DNA of 49,134 nucleotides, from positions 1 to 49,134 of the forward strand of contig JAFSDS010000046.1 of the NCBI GenBank assembly GCA_017436125.1, given 5' to 3'. Origin of the DNA: Oscillospiraceae bacterium. GTDB taxonomy: Bacteria; Bacillota; Clostridia; Oscillospirales; Ruminococcaceae. The position numbers were made by a program, and so were the translations under genes. Below are positions 24,964 to 30,592 of the stretch, piece by piece. Within the stretch, counting starts at the first letter, position 1; the number at the start of each line of letters is the position of its first letter. Below the pieces are notes generated by a model that was not told where the DNA came from, ran no database searches, and was given only the letters and a program-made list of their open reading frames with translations.

Positions 24964-25135
24964 CAGACGATATTCACAGGACACAGTTGAAGGAATACTT
25001 ATTATGATTATGACAACAAAACCGGAATTTCGTGAGGAGGCTGTGCTCCACGTCTTGGATCTACTTGAAGAATACAACGATGAGAAAAAGTTTTGGCATG
25101 CGATGAGTCGGTATTATGTTACTGTGTGGATGTAA
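24908..25135 (+). CDS. Putative cognate immunity protein
   Basis: 75 residues (MTEKEFSSCVDLLLEKMVDRRYS...), helical, without signal peptide, so cytoplasmic. It overlaps the 3' end of the toxin-like gene by 56 bases, with a GAAAGGA ribosome site somewhat distant. An in-frame ATG at 24956, overlapping the toxin stop by 8 bases, is an alternative start. The overlap, small size and AT-rich codons shared with the toxin's C-terminal domain indicate an immunity gene that travels with it. No database check was possible. Confidence 0.6.
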   Translation: MTEKEFSSCVDLLLEKMVDRRYSQDTVEGILIMIMTTKPEFREEAVLHVLDLLEEYNDEKKFWHAMSRYYVTVWM

Positions 25136-25163
25136 AAGGTTGTATTTAGAGGAGGAGCCAATA

Positions 25164-25478
25164 ATGATTGGTTTAAGAACATGCGAAGGAAAAAAGTTTG
25201 AAAAATTTTTTGAATTAGTGCAGCAGGAAGCAAAGAAAAAAGGCGGTGTGTTTTTTGCGGACTGCGGAGAAGGAAATGAATTTTCAAATGACCATATGGA
25301 AAGAGAAAATTTATCCGGTTGGCTTATTCCTATTGAAATTGCAGAAGAGTTCGAGAAAGAGTTTTTGGAAAAAACGGATCCTGAAGGTTGGGATAAGTTT
25401 TTGTGTTGGGCACTTTGGGAAAATGCAGACAATCCAAAAATAAGTTTCGATTGGTGTAAATATTCAAGCGGATTTTAA
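25164..25478 (+). CDS. Second immunity-like protein
   Basis: 104 residues, acidic (pattern VFFADCGEGNEF ... SGWLIPIEIAEEFEKEFLEK ... DKFLCWALWENADN), resembling small immunity proteins found beside Firmicute secreted toxins. GAGGAGG at 25150-25156 lies 7 nt before the ATG. The toxin in front already has an overlapping partner, so this gene may guard against a C-terminal domain that has since been lost or replaced. Confidence 0.55.
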   Translation: MIGLRTCEGKKFEKFFELVQQEAKKKGGVFFADCGEGNEFSNDHMERENLSGWLIPIEIAEEFEKEFLEKTDPEGWDKFLCWALWENADNPKISFDWCKYSSGF

Positions 25479-25548
25479 GTGGAATAAAATATAATTGGTT
25501 TTAGAACCTCTAAAATTAAAAGAATAAACGAGAAAATTTTCAAAAACA

Positions 25549-25650
25549 TATAACACAAAACGTGCGATATATTAAAAACGGCATTTCCACAAAGTGAACC
25601 TTGAAAAGTGAACAGGGCCGCGGAGAAATCCGCGGCCGGGCCTAAAGCAG
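25549..25650 (+). repeat. Cassette-boundary repeat unit 1, with operator-like dyad and GC-rich hairpin
   Basis: Shared with 27103-27190. It starts with the dyad CACAAAACGTG (25554-25564), runs through ATTAAAAACGGCATTT and AAAGTGAAC (here duplicated in part), and holds an 8-bp stem GGCCGCGG / CCGCGGCC (25616-25623 and 25630-25637). The stem is followed by GGGCCTAAAGCAG, and the unit ends exactly where the pre-toxin repeat starts. An in-frame TAA lies just before the repeat. Confidence 0.85.
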
Positions 25651-26125
25651 ATACCAAAATTTAAGGGAACAGGGCTATGGAAAAGACGAAGCGCTTTTTG
25701 AATCCTCAAAAGACCTTGCACGCGCAATTGCAACGGAAAATGTCGGCAATAAGCTTTGGAGAAACAGCACGATTGATGAAAGGCTTTTTGGAAAAAATGG
25801 CATCGTTGACAAGGCAGTTGATATTGAATACAATAAAAACGAAAAGTATTTGCAAAAAAGATTGGACTGTTTATTTAATGGAGAAAAAATATTTATTCCA
25901 AAGAACACACAATTTGAAAAAGTAAAAACTATTGCAGGAAACGGTTCGCAAAAAGCAATAAGGGATGTTAATAGATTAGTTTCGTTATATGGAGGAAACG
26001 AGAAAGATTGGAAAAAACAATCAGGAAAAATCAAAAGTGAAAAATATATATTTGATATTCATTGGTATGAATATGATTCAAATCAATATGAAGTAAAATT
26101 AAAATATAGGAGTGATTCAGAATGA
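25646..26125 (+). pseudogene. Silent orphan toxin cassette 1 (pre-toxin block plus alternative C-terminal domain, no start codon)
   Basis: The frame opens right after TAA at 25643-25645, with no ATG, GTG or TTG before or within the pre-toxin block, which matches residues 246 onward of the full-length protein. After the shared ...DIEYN the sequence changes to a new ~95-residue domain: a lead-in with IPKNTQFEKVKTIAGNG, then KAIRDVNRLVSLYGG and the ending FDIHWYEYDSNQYEVKLKYRS. A small basic domain with a C-terminal HWYE beta-strand fits small RNase-like (BECR-type) toxin ends, but this is inference. It is intact to its stop, which overlaps the next gene by ATGA. It cannot be translated as it stands but could replace the active C-terminus by recombination in the shared block. 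Confidence 0.75.
25651..25835 (+). repeat. Pre-toxin repeat, copy 2 (silent)
   Basis: About 185 bp, nearly identical to copy 1, in the same coding frame, and joined directly to the alternative C-terminal domain of orphan cassette 1. Confidence 0.95.
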
Positions 26126-26316
26126 AGCTAAGATATATTGGGGAATCTTTTGGAGTGGACAGCCTTACGAACGGAAAAATTTATGATGCAACAGAAGAAT
26201 ATGGTATGTATCGGGTAATTGATGACAGTGGGGAAGATTACTTGTATTCAATGGATAACCCAGCGCCTTTGGATGGAAGTTCGATTGGTGGGCGATGGGA
26301 AATTGTTGAAAAATGA
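26122..26316 (+). CDS. Immunity-like protein of orphan cassette 1
   Basis: 64 residues, MKLRYIGESFGVDSLTNGKIYDATE...YRVIDDSGEDYLYSMDNPAP, a small SH3-like beta protein pattern that is common in Firmicutes near toxins. The ATG overlaps the stop of the orphan toxin domain (ATGA), as in toxin-immunity pairs. GGAG at 26109-26112 gives a usable ribosome site, so it could be translated from any transcript through the region even though its toxin is silent. Confidence 0.6.
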   Translation: MKLRYIGESFGVDSLTNGKIYDATEEYGMYRVIDDSGEDYLYSMDNPAPLDGSSIGGRWEIVEK

Positions 26317-26589
26317 GTTTCGCAGAAAGTTTGTGTCAAGACGAAACCCAAAAATTATAACCAATCTTCCGGATCATTAAAAAAAGGTATAAGACACCTA
26401 GAGAAAAAGATAGAGCTGCATAAACTGAAAATAAAAAACCCTGAAAAATATGATGAAGGATGGAGCAATAAGATGGAATCAGAAAAAATAGGACTTATAA
26501 GACATTGGAAAAAAGAAATCCAAAATTATAATGAATCAATAAATAATAGAATCGAAGAACTGAAGAAAAGAGGCGAGAAAGATGAATGA
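26317..26589 (+). pseudogene. Truncated toxin C-terminal domain remnant
   Basis: Directly after the immunity stop the same frame continues without a start codon for about 90 codons (TKPKNYNQSSGSLKKGIRHLEKKIELH ... HWKKEIQNYNESINNRIEELKKRGEKDE, split here). The helical, basic pattern matches C-terminal ends of secreted Firmicute toxins as I remember them. The pre-toxin block is missing. The stop overlaps the next small gene by 8 bases, the same layout as the other pairs. It looks like the 3' half of an older cassette cut by a recombination event. Confidence 0.6.
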
Positions 26590-26800
26590 TTTGGCTTTTC
26601 AATATATTGTTGAAAGAATTATAAAAAATGCCGAAGAATCAATAAAAGATGCCAGAAATAATCCGAAAGATGAATATTTTATTGGACATAAGGTTGCTCA
26701 TTATGAAATACTTGATATAATCAAAACAGAACTTGAAGTTAGAGATGAGAATCTTGAGGAATATGGCCTTAATATAGACCTTGAAAAAAACTTTCTCTAA
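26582..26800 (+). CDS. Immunity-like protein paired with the truncated toxin remnant
   Basis: 72 residues (MNDLAFQYIVERIIKNAEESIKDARNN...DIIKTELEVRDENLEEYGLNIDLEK), helical and acidic at the end, cytoplasmic. GAGG lies just upstream of the ATG, which sits inside the 3' end of the toxin remnant. Codon use is AT-rich and unlike the structural genes. It probably survives as an orphan immunity gene. Confidence 0.55.
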   Translation: MNDLAFQYIVERIIKNAEESIKDARNNPKDEYFIGHKVAHYEILDIIKTELEVRDENLEEYGLNIDLEKNFL

Positions 26801-26801
26801 A

Positions 26802-26867
26802 TGTTCAAGCAGAAAAATGGCCCAACTTATTAATCCGTTATCATCAAAGAAAGGAAAAAGGCAATGA
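26802..26867 (+). pseudogene. Short remnant of another toxin C-terminus
   Basis: A frame ending AQLINPLSSKKGKRQ-stop overlaps the next ATG (ATGA), the same junction as in the other toxin-immunity pairs. Only about 20 codons remain before the previous gene. The evidence is the junction style and the basic C-terminus, so this is tentative. Confidence 0.3.
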
Positions 26868-27082
26868 TAATTTCGAAGGAACAAAGAAATATATTAAACG
26901 AATATATTAAGAATTTGGATGCGCTGGTTGAAAATGATTGTTTGGATCAAATTTTGGAAGAGATTTCTAAACTGCAATTAAAAGAAGGGTTTACGGATGA
27001 CCAAGAATGGTTAACACCTTTCGGTCTGAAACTCCAGGAGATATATGATGATATATACTTGAAAAATGAAACCGTAGAGTAA
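26864..27082 (+). CDS. Third orphan immunity-like protein
   Basis: 72 residues, MIISKEQRNILNEYIKNLDALVEND...WLTPFGLKLQEIYDDIYLKNE. The ending GLKLQ.IYDDIY resembles small immunity proteins of Firmicute toxin loci. AAAGGAAAAAGG precedes the ATG. It is acidic and helical without signal or membrane segment. Together with its neighbours it forms a run of immunity-like genes whose toxins are cut short. Confidence 0.55.
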   Translation: MIISKEQRNILNEYIKNLDALVENDCLDQILEEISKLQLKEGFTDDQEWLTPFGLKLQEIYDDIYLKNETVE

Positions 27083-27102
27083 AAATTATTTTATTATCAA
27101 AC

Positions 27103-27190
27103 AATAACACGAAATGTGCGATGCATTAAAAACGGCATTTTTCCAAAGTGAACAGGGCCGCGGAGAAATCCGCGGCCGGGCCTAAAGCAG
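27103..27190 (+). repeat. Cassette-boundary repeat unit 2
   Basis: Second copy of the unit at 25549: dyad CACGAAATGTG (27108-27118), ATTAAAAACGGCATTT, AAAGTGAAC, stem GGCCGCGG / CCGCGGCC (27156-27163 and 27170-27177), then GGGCCTAAAGCAG up to the pre-toxin repeat. It lacks the 14-bp partial duplication present in unit 1. Confidence 0.85.
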
Positions 27191-27677
27191 ATACCAAAAT
27201 TTAAGGGAACAGGGCTATGGAAAAGACGAAGCGCTTTTTGAATCCTCAAAAGACCTTGCATACGCAATTGCAGCGGAAAATGTCGGCAATAAGTTTTGGA
27301 GAAACGGCAAGGTTGATGAAAGGCTTTTTGGAAAAAATGGCATCGTTGACAAGGCAGTTGATATCGAATACAATAGAGCTAACGTATTCAGAGAGAAAGG
27401 AGAACGAAGATTTTATATAAAAAAAGAAAGAATAAGGGAAATTGTTGAAAATATGGTTGACCTTATTGATTTCGTATATGATGAAAAATGGGGAAATGTT
27501 GAATATATTTATTTTCCCGAGGAAAATAAAACAAAATGTTTACTGTATTTTGATGGCTATGAAATCTGGGTTGAAACAATGGATGAAATTATGAACACTC
27601 CTTTTATTGACGGTAAAAGCTTTAATGAGGTGGCAGACGACATTGTATTTTATTGGGGCCAGGAAGAACTTTTTTAA
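27186..27677 (+). pseudogene. Silent orphan cassette 2: pre-toxin block joined in frame to an immunity-like sequence
   Basis: The frame opens after TAA at 27183-27185 and has no start codon ahead of the repeat. The pre-toxin block is followed, after NRANVFREKGERRFYIKK, by an immunity-like domain (VDLIDFVYDEKWGNVEYIYF ... MDEIMNTPFIDGKSFNEVADD). Its C-terminus is similar to the next gene (MKTPFIEGKSLEEM). The toxin domain therefore seems deleted. An internal ATG at 27453 could still give a 74-residue immunity protein, but its ribosome site is weak. Confidence 0.6.
27191..27382 (+). repeat. Pre-toxin repeat, copy 3 (silent)
   Basis: About 190 bp. It matches copy 1 in the middle and at the 3' end, and copy 2 at other variant positions, indicating past recombination between copies. 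Confidence 0.95.
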
Positions 27678-27701
27678 GAATAAGGAGGATAACGACATAT
27701 T

Positions 27702-27947
27702 ATGACGTTGGAGGAACTGAGAGCACTCATTAAAAGATGCTTTACGACCATTTTTTTTGAATACAAAGGCATAGAGGGTTATGTAAGCCCTTTTCATGAC
27801 AGCGATATAGACAGCTTTGTATACGTTCTGTTTTATAATAACTCGGATGTAACTGTCTACGACATTGATGATGCTATGAAAACACCATTTATAGAGGGAA
27901 AATCGCTTGAAGAAATGATAGACCAGCTTGAGAATTTTGGGTGGTGA
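27702..27947 (+). CDS. Immunity-like protein closing the cassette array
   Basis: 81 residues (MTLEELRALIKRCFTTIFFEYKG...DIDDAMKTPFIEGKSLEEMIDQLENFGW), a paralogue of the C-terminal part of the preceding fused cassette through the shared phrase TPFI(D/E)GKS. AAGGAGG lies a rather long 13 nt before the ATG. It is small, acidic and cytoplasmic. A terminator follows at once, ending the array. Confidence 0.6.
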   Translation: MTLEELRALIKRCFTTIFFEYKGIEGYVSPFHDSDIDSFVYVLFYNNSDVTVYDIDDAMKTPFIEGKSLEEMIDQLENFGW

Positions 27948-27974
27948 AAAAAGGCGCTTTGCCGGCGCCTTTTT
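27948..27974 (+). terminator. Terminator at the end of the toxin-cassette array
   Basis: AAAAAGGCGC / GCGCCTTTTT pair around a 7-nt loop. It separates the cassettes from the lysis genes. Confidence 0.85.
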
Positions 27975-27990
27975 GTTTGAAAACGTAAAA

Positions 27991-28001
27991 CACGAAATGT
28001 G
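27991..28001. promoter_or_regulatory. Operator-like dyad upstream of the lysis module
   Basis: CACGAAATGTG with arms AACAC-N5-GTGTT, the same core as operator C at 10190. A TATAAT at 28051-28056 lacks a clear -35, so whether this dyad controls a local promoter or blocks read-through is open. Confidence 0.5.
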
Positions 28002-28072
28002 TTATCAGCTCGAATCAAAAAAACCAACAGTAAGGCGAGGTGCAAAACCATATAATGAAAGGAGAGGATGAA

Positions 28073-28369
28073 ATGGATGTTGAAGAAATTGTAAGGGAGC
28101 ACCAGCGTATTTTTGACCTTGCAAAATCCAACAAAAAACGAATAGATACTCTTGAAGAAGAACAAAAGGAACTGCGCGAACTTACAAAGGCGGTCACAGA
28201 AATGGCCGTTGAACAGAAAAATATGCGCGGCGACCTTGCGGAAATGAAAAACGACGTTAAACAGATAAAAGAAAAACCGGCAAGAAGATGGGACGCTATG
28301 GCGGAAAAAGTGCTTAATCTTATAACCGCCGCGGTGGTTGCATGGATGCTGGGACAGATAGGACTTTAA
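28073..28369 (+). CDS. XhlA-like holin accessory protein
   Basis: 98 residues: a coiled coil (EHQRIFDLAKSNKKRIDTLEEEQKELRELTKAVTEMAVEQ, spread over residues ~9-48) and one C-terminal membrane segment (VLNLITAAVVAWMLGQIGL). This is the layout of the XhlA/haemolysin family, which sits in the cell membrane and helps the holin release the endolysin. The ATG at 28073 is chosen because AAAGGAG lies 8 nt upstream; upstream in-frame ATGs lie before or inside that site. The holin gene follows after 12 bp. Confidence 0.8.
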   Translation: MDVEEIVREHQRIFDLAKSNKKRIDTLEEEQKELRELTKAVTEMAVEQKNMRGDLAEMKNDVKQIKEKPARRWDAMAEKVLNLITAAVVAWMLGQIGL

Positions 28370-28381
28370 GGAGGAAAAATT

Positions 28382-28675
28382 ATGAACATTATTAAAAATA
28401 TCAACTGGAAAGTAAGAATGAGAAACCCGGTTTTCTGGATGACGGTTATTCCGGCGGCGGTAAGTTTTGTTTACTGCATGCTGGGTGCTTTCGAGATCGT
28501 TCCGGCCCTTGGCGAAAATGCGTTGCTGAATATCGTAAGCTCGGTAATTACCGCCCTTACGACTCTCGGTGTTCTTGTTGATCCGACCACCGCGGGAGTT
28601 GGGGATTCTGCCCTCGCTATGACCTATATTGCACCGCGAAAGGACGATATTGGGGAAGAGGTCGTTTTTGAATGA
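28382..28675 (+). CDS. Phage holin, phi LC3 family
   Basis: 97 residues. NWKVRMRNPVFWMTVIPAAV and LTTLGVLVDPTTAGVGDSALAMTY are the signature of phi LC3-type holins, with two membrane segments (about 19-38 and 48-66). It forms lesions in the membrane at the set lysis time. It is translationally coupled to the endolysin (ATGA). AAGGAGG lies 5-6 nt before the ATG. Confidence 0.92.
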   Translation: MNIIKNINWKVRMRNPVFWMTVIPAAVSFVYCMLGAFEIVPALGENALLNIVSSVITALTTLGVLVDPTTAGVGDSALAMTYIAPRKDDIGEEVVFE

Positions 28676-29385
28676 AAGCGATAATCGGCATAGACGCAGG
28701 CCACGGAGGGAGTTCCTCCGGAACCTATTCGGTGAACACCGTTTTTGACGGACTTTTTGAAAAGGATTTTGCCCTTGAACAGGCGCTTTTGATAGAACAA
28801 AAGCTTTTGAAAAACGGCTTTGGTGTTATTATGACAAGAAGAAGCGACGTGAACCCGGGAACAGTTTCTGAAAGGGCAAAGAAAATGAAGGAGGGAAAAG
28901 CGGATTTTGCGCTTTCCATACATTTTAACGGTTTTGGAAGCGAAAGCGCAAACGGCTGCGAGATTTATGTTCCCTATGCGGAAAGAGCGGCGGGGATAGA
29001 AACAGGTTTTCGCGGCCTTTTGGAAAAATATTTTCGCCGCAGGGAGCCTTTTGCAAGGAGCAACAGCTACAGCGACAGAAACGTGATTTTTGATAAAAAG
29101 CTGAACGCAAAAACAAAAAAATTCGATGCCTTTGACGATGAGAAAGATTATTTCGGATTCATCCGCGACTGCTGGGCAGGAGGAATTTCTGCCGATCTTG
29201 TTGAAATTTGTTTTTTGACGAACAAAAATGATTTTGAAACTTACAGAAAAAACAGAGAAGAAATCGCCGACGGAATTGCAAGAAGCATTGTTGAGGCATT
29301 TGGCGAAAAATATATATCCGAAAAAACGGAAGAAATTTCTGCCGCAAAACCGCGCATCAAAAGAAAATTTGACGTTATAAACTGA
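28672..29385 (+). CDS. Endolysin, N-acetylmuramoyl-L-alanine amidase (Amidase_3)
   Basis: 237 residues. The zinc amidase domain spans ~4-195 with ligands His11 (DAGHGG), Glu30 (GLFEKDF) and His84 (SIHFNG), and catalytic Glu178 (LVEICFLTN). It cleaves the amide bond between MurNAc and the stem peptide after passing the holin lesions. There is no signal peptide. A ~40-residue basic tail (AAKPRIKRKFDVIN) stands where other endolysins have a wall-binding domain, so binding may be weak or ionic. All active-site residues are present. Confidence 0.92.
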   Translation: MKAIIGIDAGHGGSSSGTYSVNTVFDGLFEKDFALEQALLIEQKLLKNGFGVIMTRRSDVNPGTVSERAKKMKEGKADFALSIHFNGFGSESANGCEIYVPYAERAAGIETGFRGLLEKYFRRREPFARSNSYSDRNVIFDKKLNAKTKKFDAFDDEKDYFGFIRDCWAGGISADLVEICFLTNKNDFETYRKNREEIADGIARSIVEAFGEKYISEKTEEISAAKPRIKRKFDVIN

Positions 29386-29409
29386 ATTATCCGAACAAAA
29401 TGCGGAACA

Positions 29410-29428
29410 ATAATCACGAGGTGATTAT
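29410..29428 (+). promoter_or_regulatory. Hairpin enclosing a ribosome-binding site
   Basis: Perfect 8-bp arms ATAATCAC / GTGATTAT around GAG. The ribosome site GAGGTG lies in the loop and arm, directly before the ATG at 29429. It could hold translation off, or be a protein-binding dyad. Confidence 0.5.
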
Positions 29429-29650
29429 ATGGATAATTCTCAGAATAAAAAAACGCCCATTCCGCACCACGGAAGAAAGGTAAACGATTGGGAAACATTG
29501 CGCCCCTATGTTGAAGAAGGCGCGCCTCCTCTTGATAACAATATTTCTGAAAAAGGGGAAGAGAATATTAAAATCGACCCCAAATGGGGATTCGGATACA
29601 GCGCGGAACTTTCCGGCAACAACTCCACTTTTGATCCGAAAGAGGAATGA
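29429..29650 (+). CDS. Small hypothetical protein after the endolysin
   Basis: 73 residues, hydrophilic, Pro/Asn/Glu-rich (IPHHGRKVNDWETLRPYVEEG ... WGFGYSAELSGNN). It has no membrane segment or known motif and is likely partly disordered. GAGGTG precedes the ATG within a hairpin. A strong terminator starts two bases after the stop, so it closes the late operon. Confidence 0.5.
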   Translation: MDNSQNKKTPIPHHGRKVNDWETLRPYVEEGAPPLDNNISEKGEENIKIDPKWGFGYSAELSGNNSTFDPKEE

Positions 29651-29652
29651 CA

Positions 29653-29687
29653 AAAACCCCGTGCTCAAAAAACGAGCACGGGGTTTT
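29653..29687. terminator. Terminator with GTGCTC/GAGCAC stem, end of the late operon
   Basis: AAAACCCCGTGCTC / GAGCACGGGGTTTT around a 7-nt loop. The same stem core is used at 32544 and 46291. Confidence 0.9.
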
Positions 29688-29722
29688 ATTATGAGCACAG
29701 CTTTTAAAAGAAAGGAAAAAAG

Positions 29723-29896
29723 ATGAAAAACGATAAAGATTATTATATGAAAAAGATAGCTCCGCCCCAGAAAGAATACCGTTCCGAAGCGGCAAAAAGA
29801 GGAGAAAGGATTTCGCCCACATGGATGCCGGATGACATTGGAACGGAGAATTTTTATAAAAGCGATTCCACGGCCTATTTAAGAAAAATAAATTAA
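29723..29896 (+). CDS. Small hypothetical protein (57 residues)
   Basis: MKNDKDYYMKKIAPPQKEYR...RISPTWMPDDIGTENFYKSDS..., hydrophilic, 57 residues, with AAAGGAAAAA before the ATG. It lies between two strong terminators, so it has no obvious promoter except read-through. No family is recognised. It may be the last gene of the phage-like element, or a host leftover at its right edge. Confidence 0.45.
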   Translation: MKNDKDYYMKKIAPPQKEYRSEAAKRGERISPTWMPDDIGTENFYKSDSTAYLRKIN

Positions 29897-29925
29897 AAAC
29901 GGGCGGAAAAACCGCCCGTTTTTTT
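29896..29925. terminator. Bidirectional terminator at the right edge of the phage-like element
   Basis: AAAACGGGCGG / CCGCCCGTTTT around A5, followed by more T. It serves the small gene on the plus strand and the channel gene on the minus strand. Confidence 0.9.
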
Positions 29926-30562
29926 ATTTCATATCAATGTCCGATTTGGGAAGGCTCCAGCGATATTTTGCAGCAAGAAGACGAAGAATTATCACAACTG
30001 CGGCTCCGCAGTAAATTGCTGCGGCGGAATTAAAAAAGCGCCAGAGAACTATGCAGGCAAGAGCACCGATAAGCGATGCGGTTGCATAAAAATGCTTTAC
30101 AAAGATATAGGGAGTGTTTCCCGCAAGGGCATCGCGGATAACTCCGCCGCCGATACCGGTTATCATGCCTACAAAAACAAGAAGAAAAACGTTTCTGTGA
30201 TCCATAAGATATGCGGTTTCTATGCCGACGGCAGTAAAAATTCCAAGACCTATGGAATCCATAATAAGCAATATCTTATCGTATGCCTTTTGGTTTTTAA
30301 AAAGAAAACGCCGCACCGCAGGAAAGAATACTATAACGGAAGTTACTATTGCAAAAACGGCATATACGGGATTTTGAAAAGTTGCGGGAGGGGTATTACC
30401 GAGGATAAGGTCGCGGATAACTCCTCCGCCGACGGCAGTTATTGTGCCGAGGGTCACAACGCCGAAAATATCCATCTTTTTGGAAAGGCCAACCATTGCA
30501 CCGGAAACGGCAAAGGCAACGGTACCTATTATTTCAAAGAAAAGAAGAAGCTCTTCCAGCAA
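29924..30562 (-). CDS. TRIC-like cation channel (UPF0126/YicG family)
   Basis: 212 residues with seven hydrophobic segments in two homologous halves. Each half carries the hallmark: TAVGGGVIRDLILGNTPP (about 40-57) and TGIGGGVIRDALAGNTPY (about 135-152). Bacterial members of this family are homotrimeric K+-permeable channels related to animal TRIC. The start is TTG, preceded by AAAGGAGG, and it lies 30 bp after the dITPase stop, so the two are in one operon. Confidence 0.9.
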   Translation of the reverse strand: MLEELLLFFEIIGTVAFAVSGAMVGLSKKMDIFGVVTLGTITAVGGGVIRDLILGNTPPATFQNPVYAVFAIVTSVIVFFPAVRRFLFKNQKAYDKILLIMDSIGLGIFTAVGIETAYLMDHRNVFLLVFVGMITGIGGGVIRDALAGNTPYIFVKHFYATASLIGALACIVLWRFFNSAAAIYCGAAVVIILRLLAAKYRWSLPKSDIDMK

Positions 30563-30592
30563 GGAAAATCCTCCTTTTTAAACGAGATTTAA

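Noticed and set aside
25616-25637. GC-rich hairpin at the cassette boundary as a terminator
   Set aside because: No T-run follows on either strand; kept only as part of the boundary repeat.
25677-25925. 82-codon frame starting inside pre-toxin repeat copy 2, and its counterpart at 27217 in copy 3
   Set aside because: They are in a different frame from the conserved pre-toxin reading and crossed by it. The first part is the same in both copies only because the DNA is repeated.
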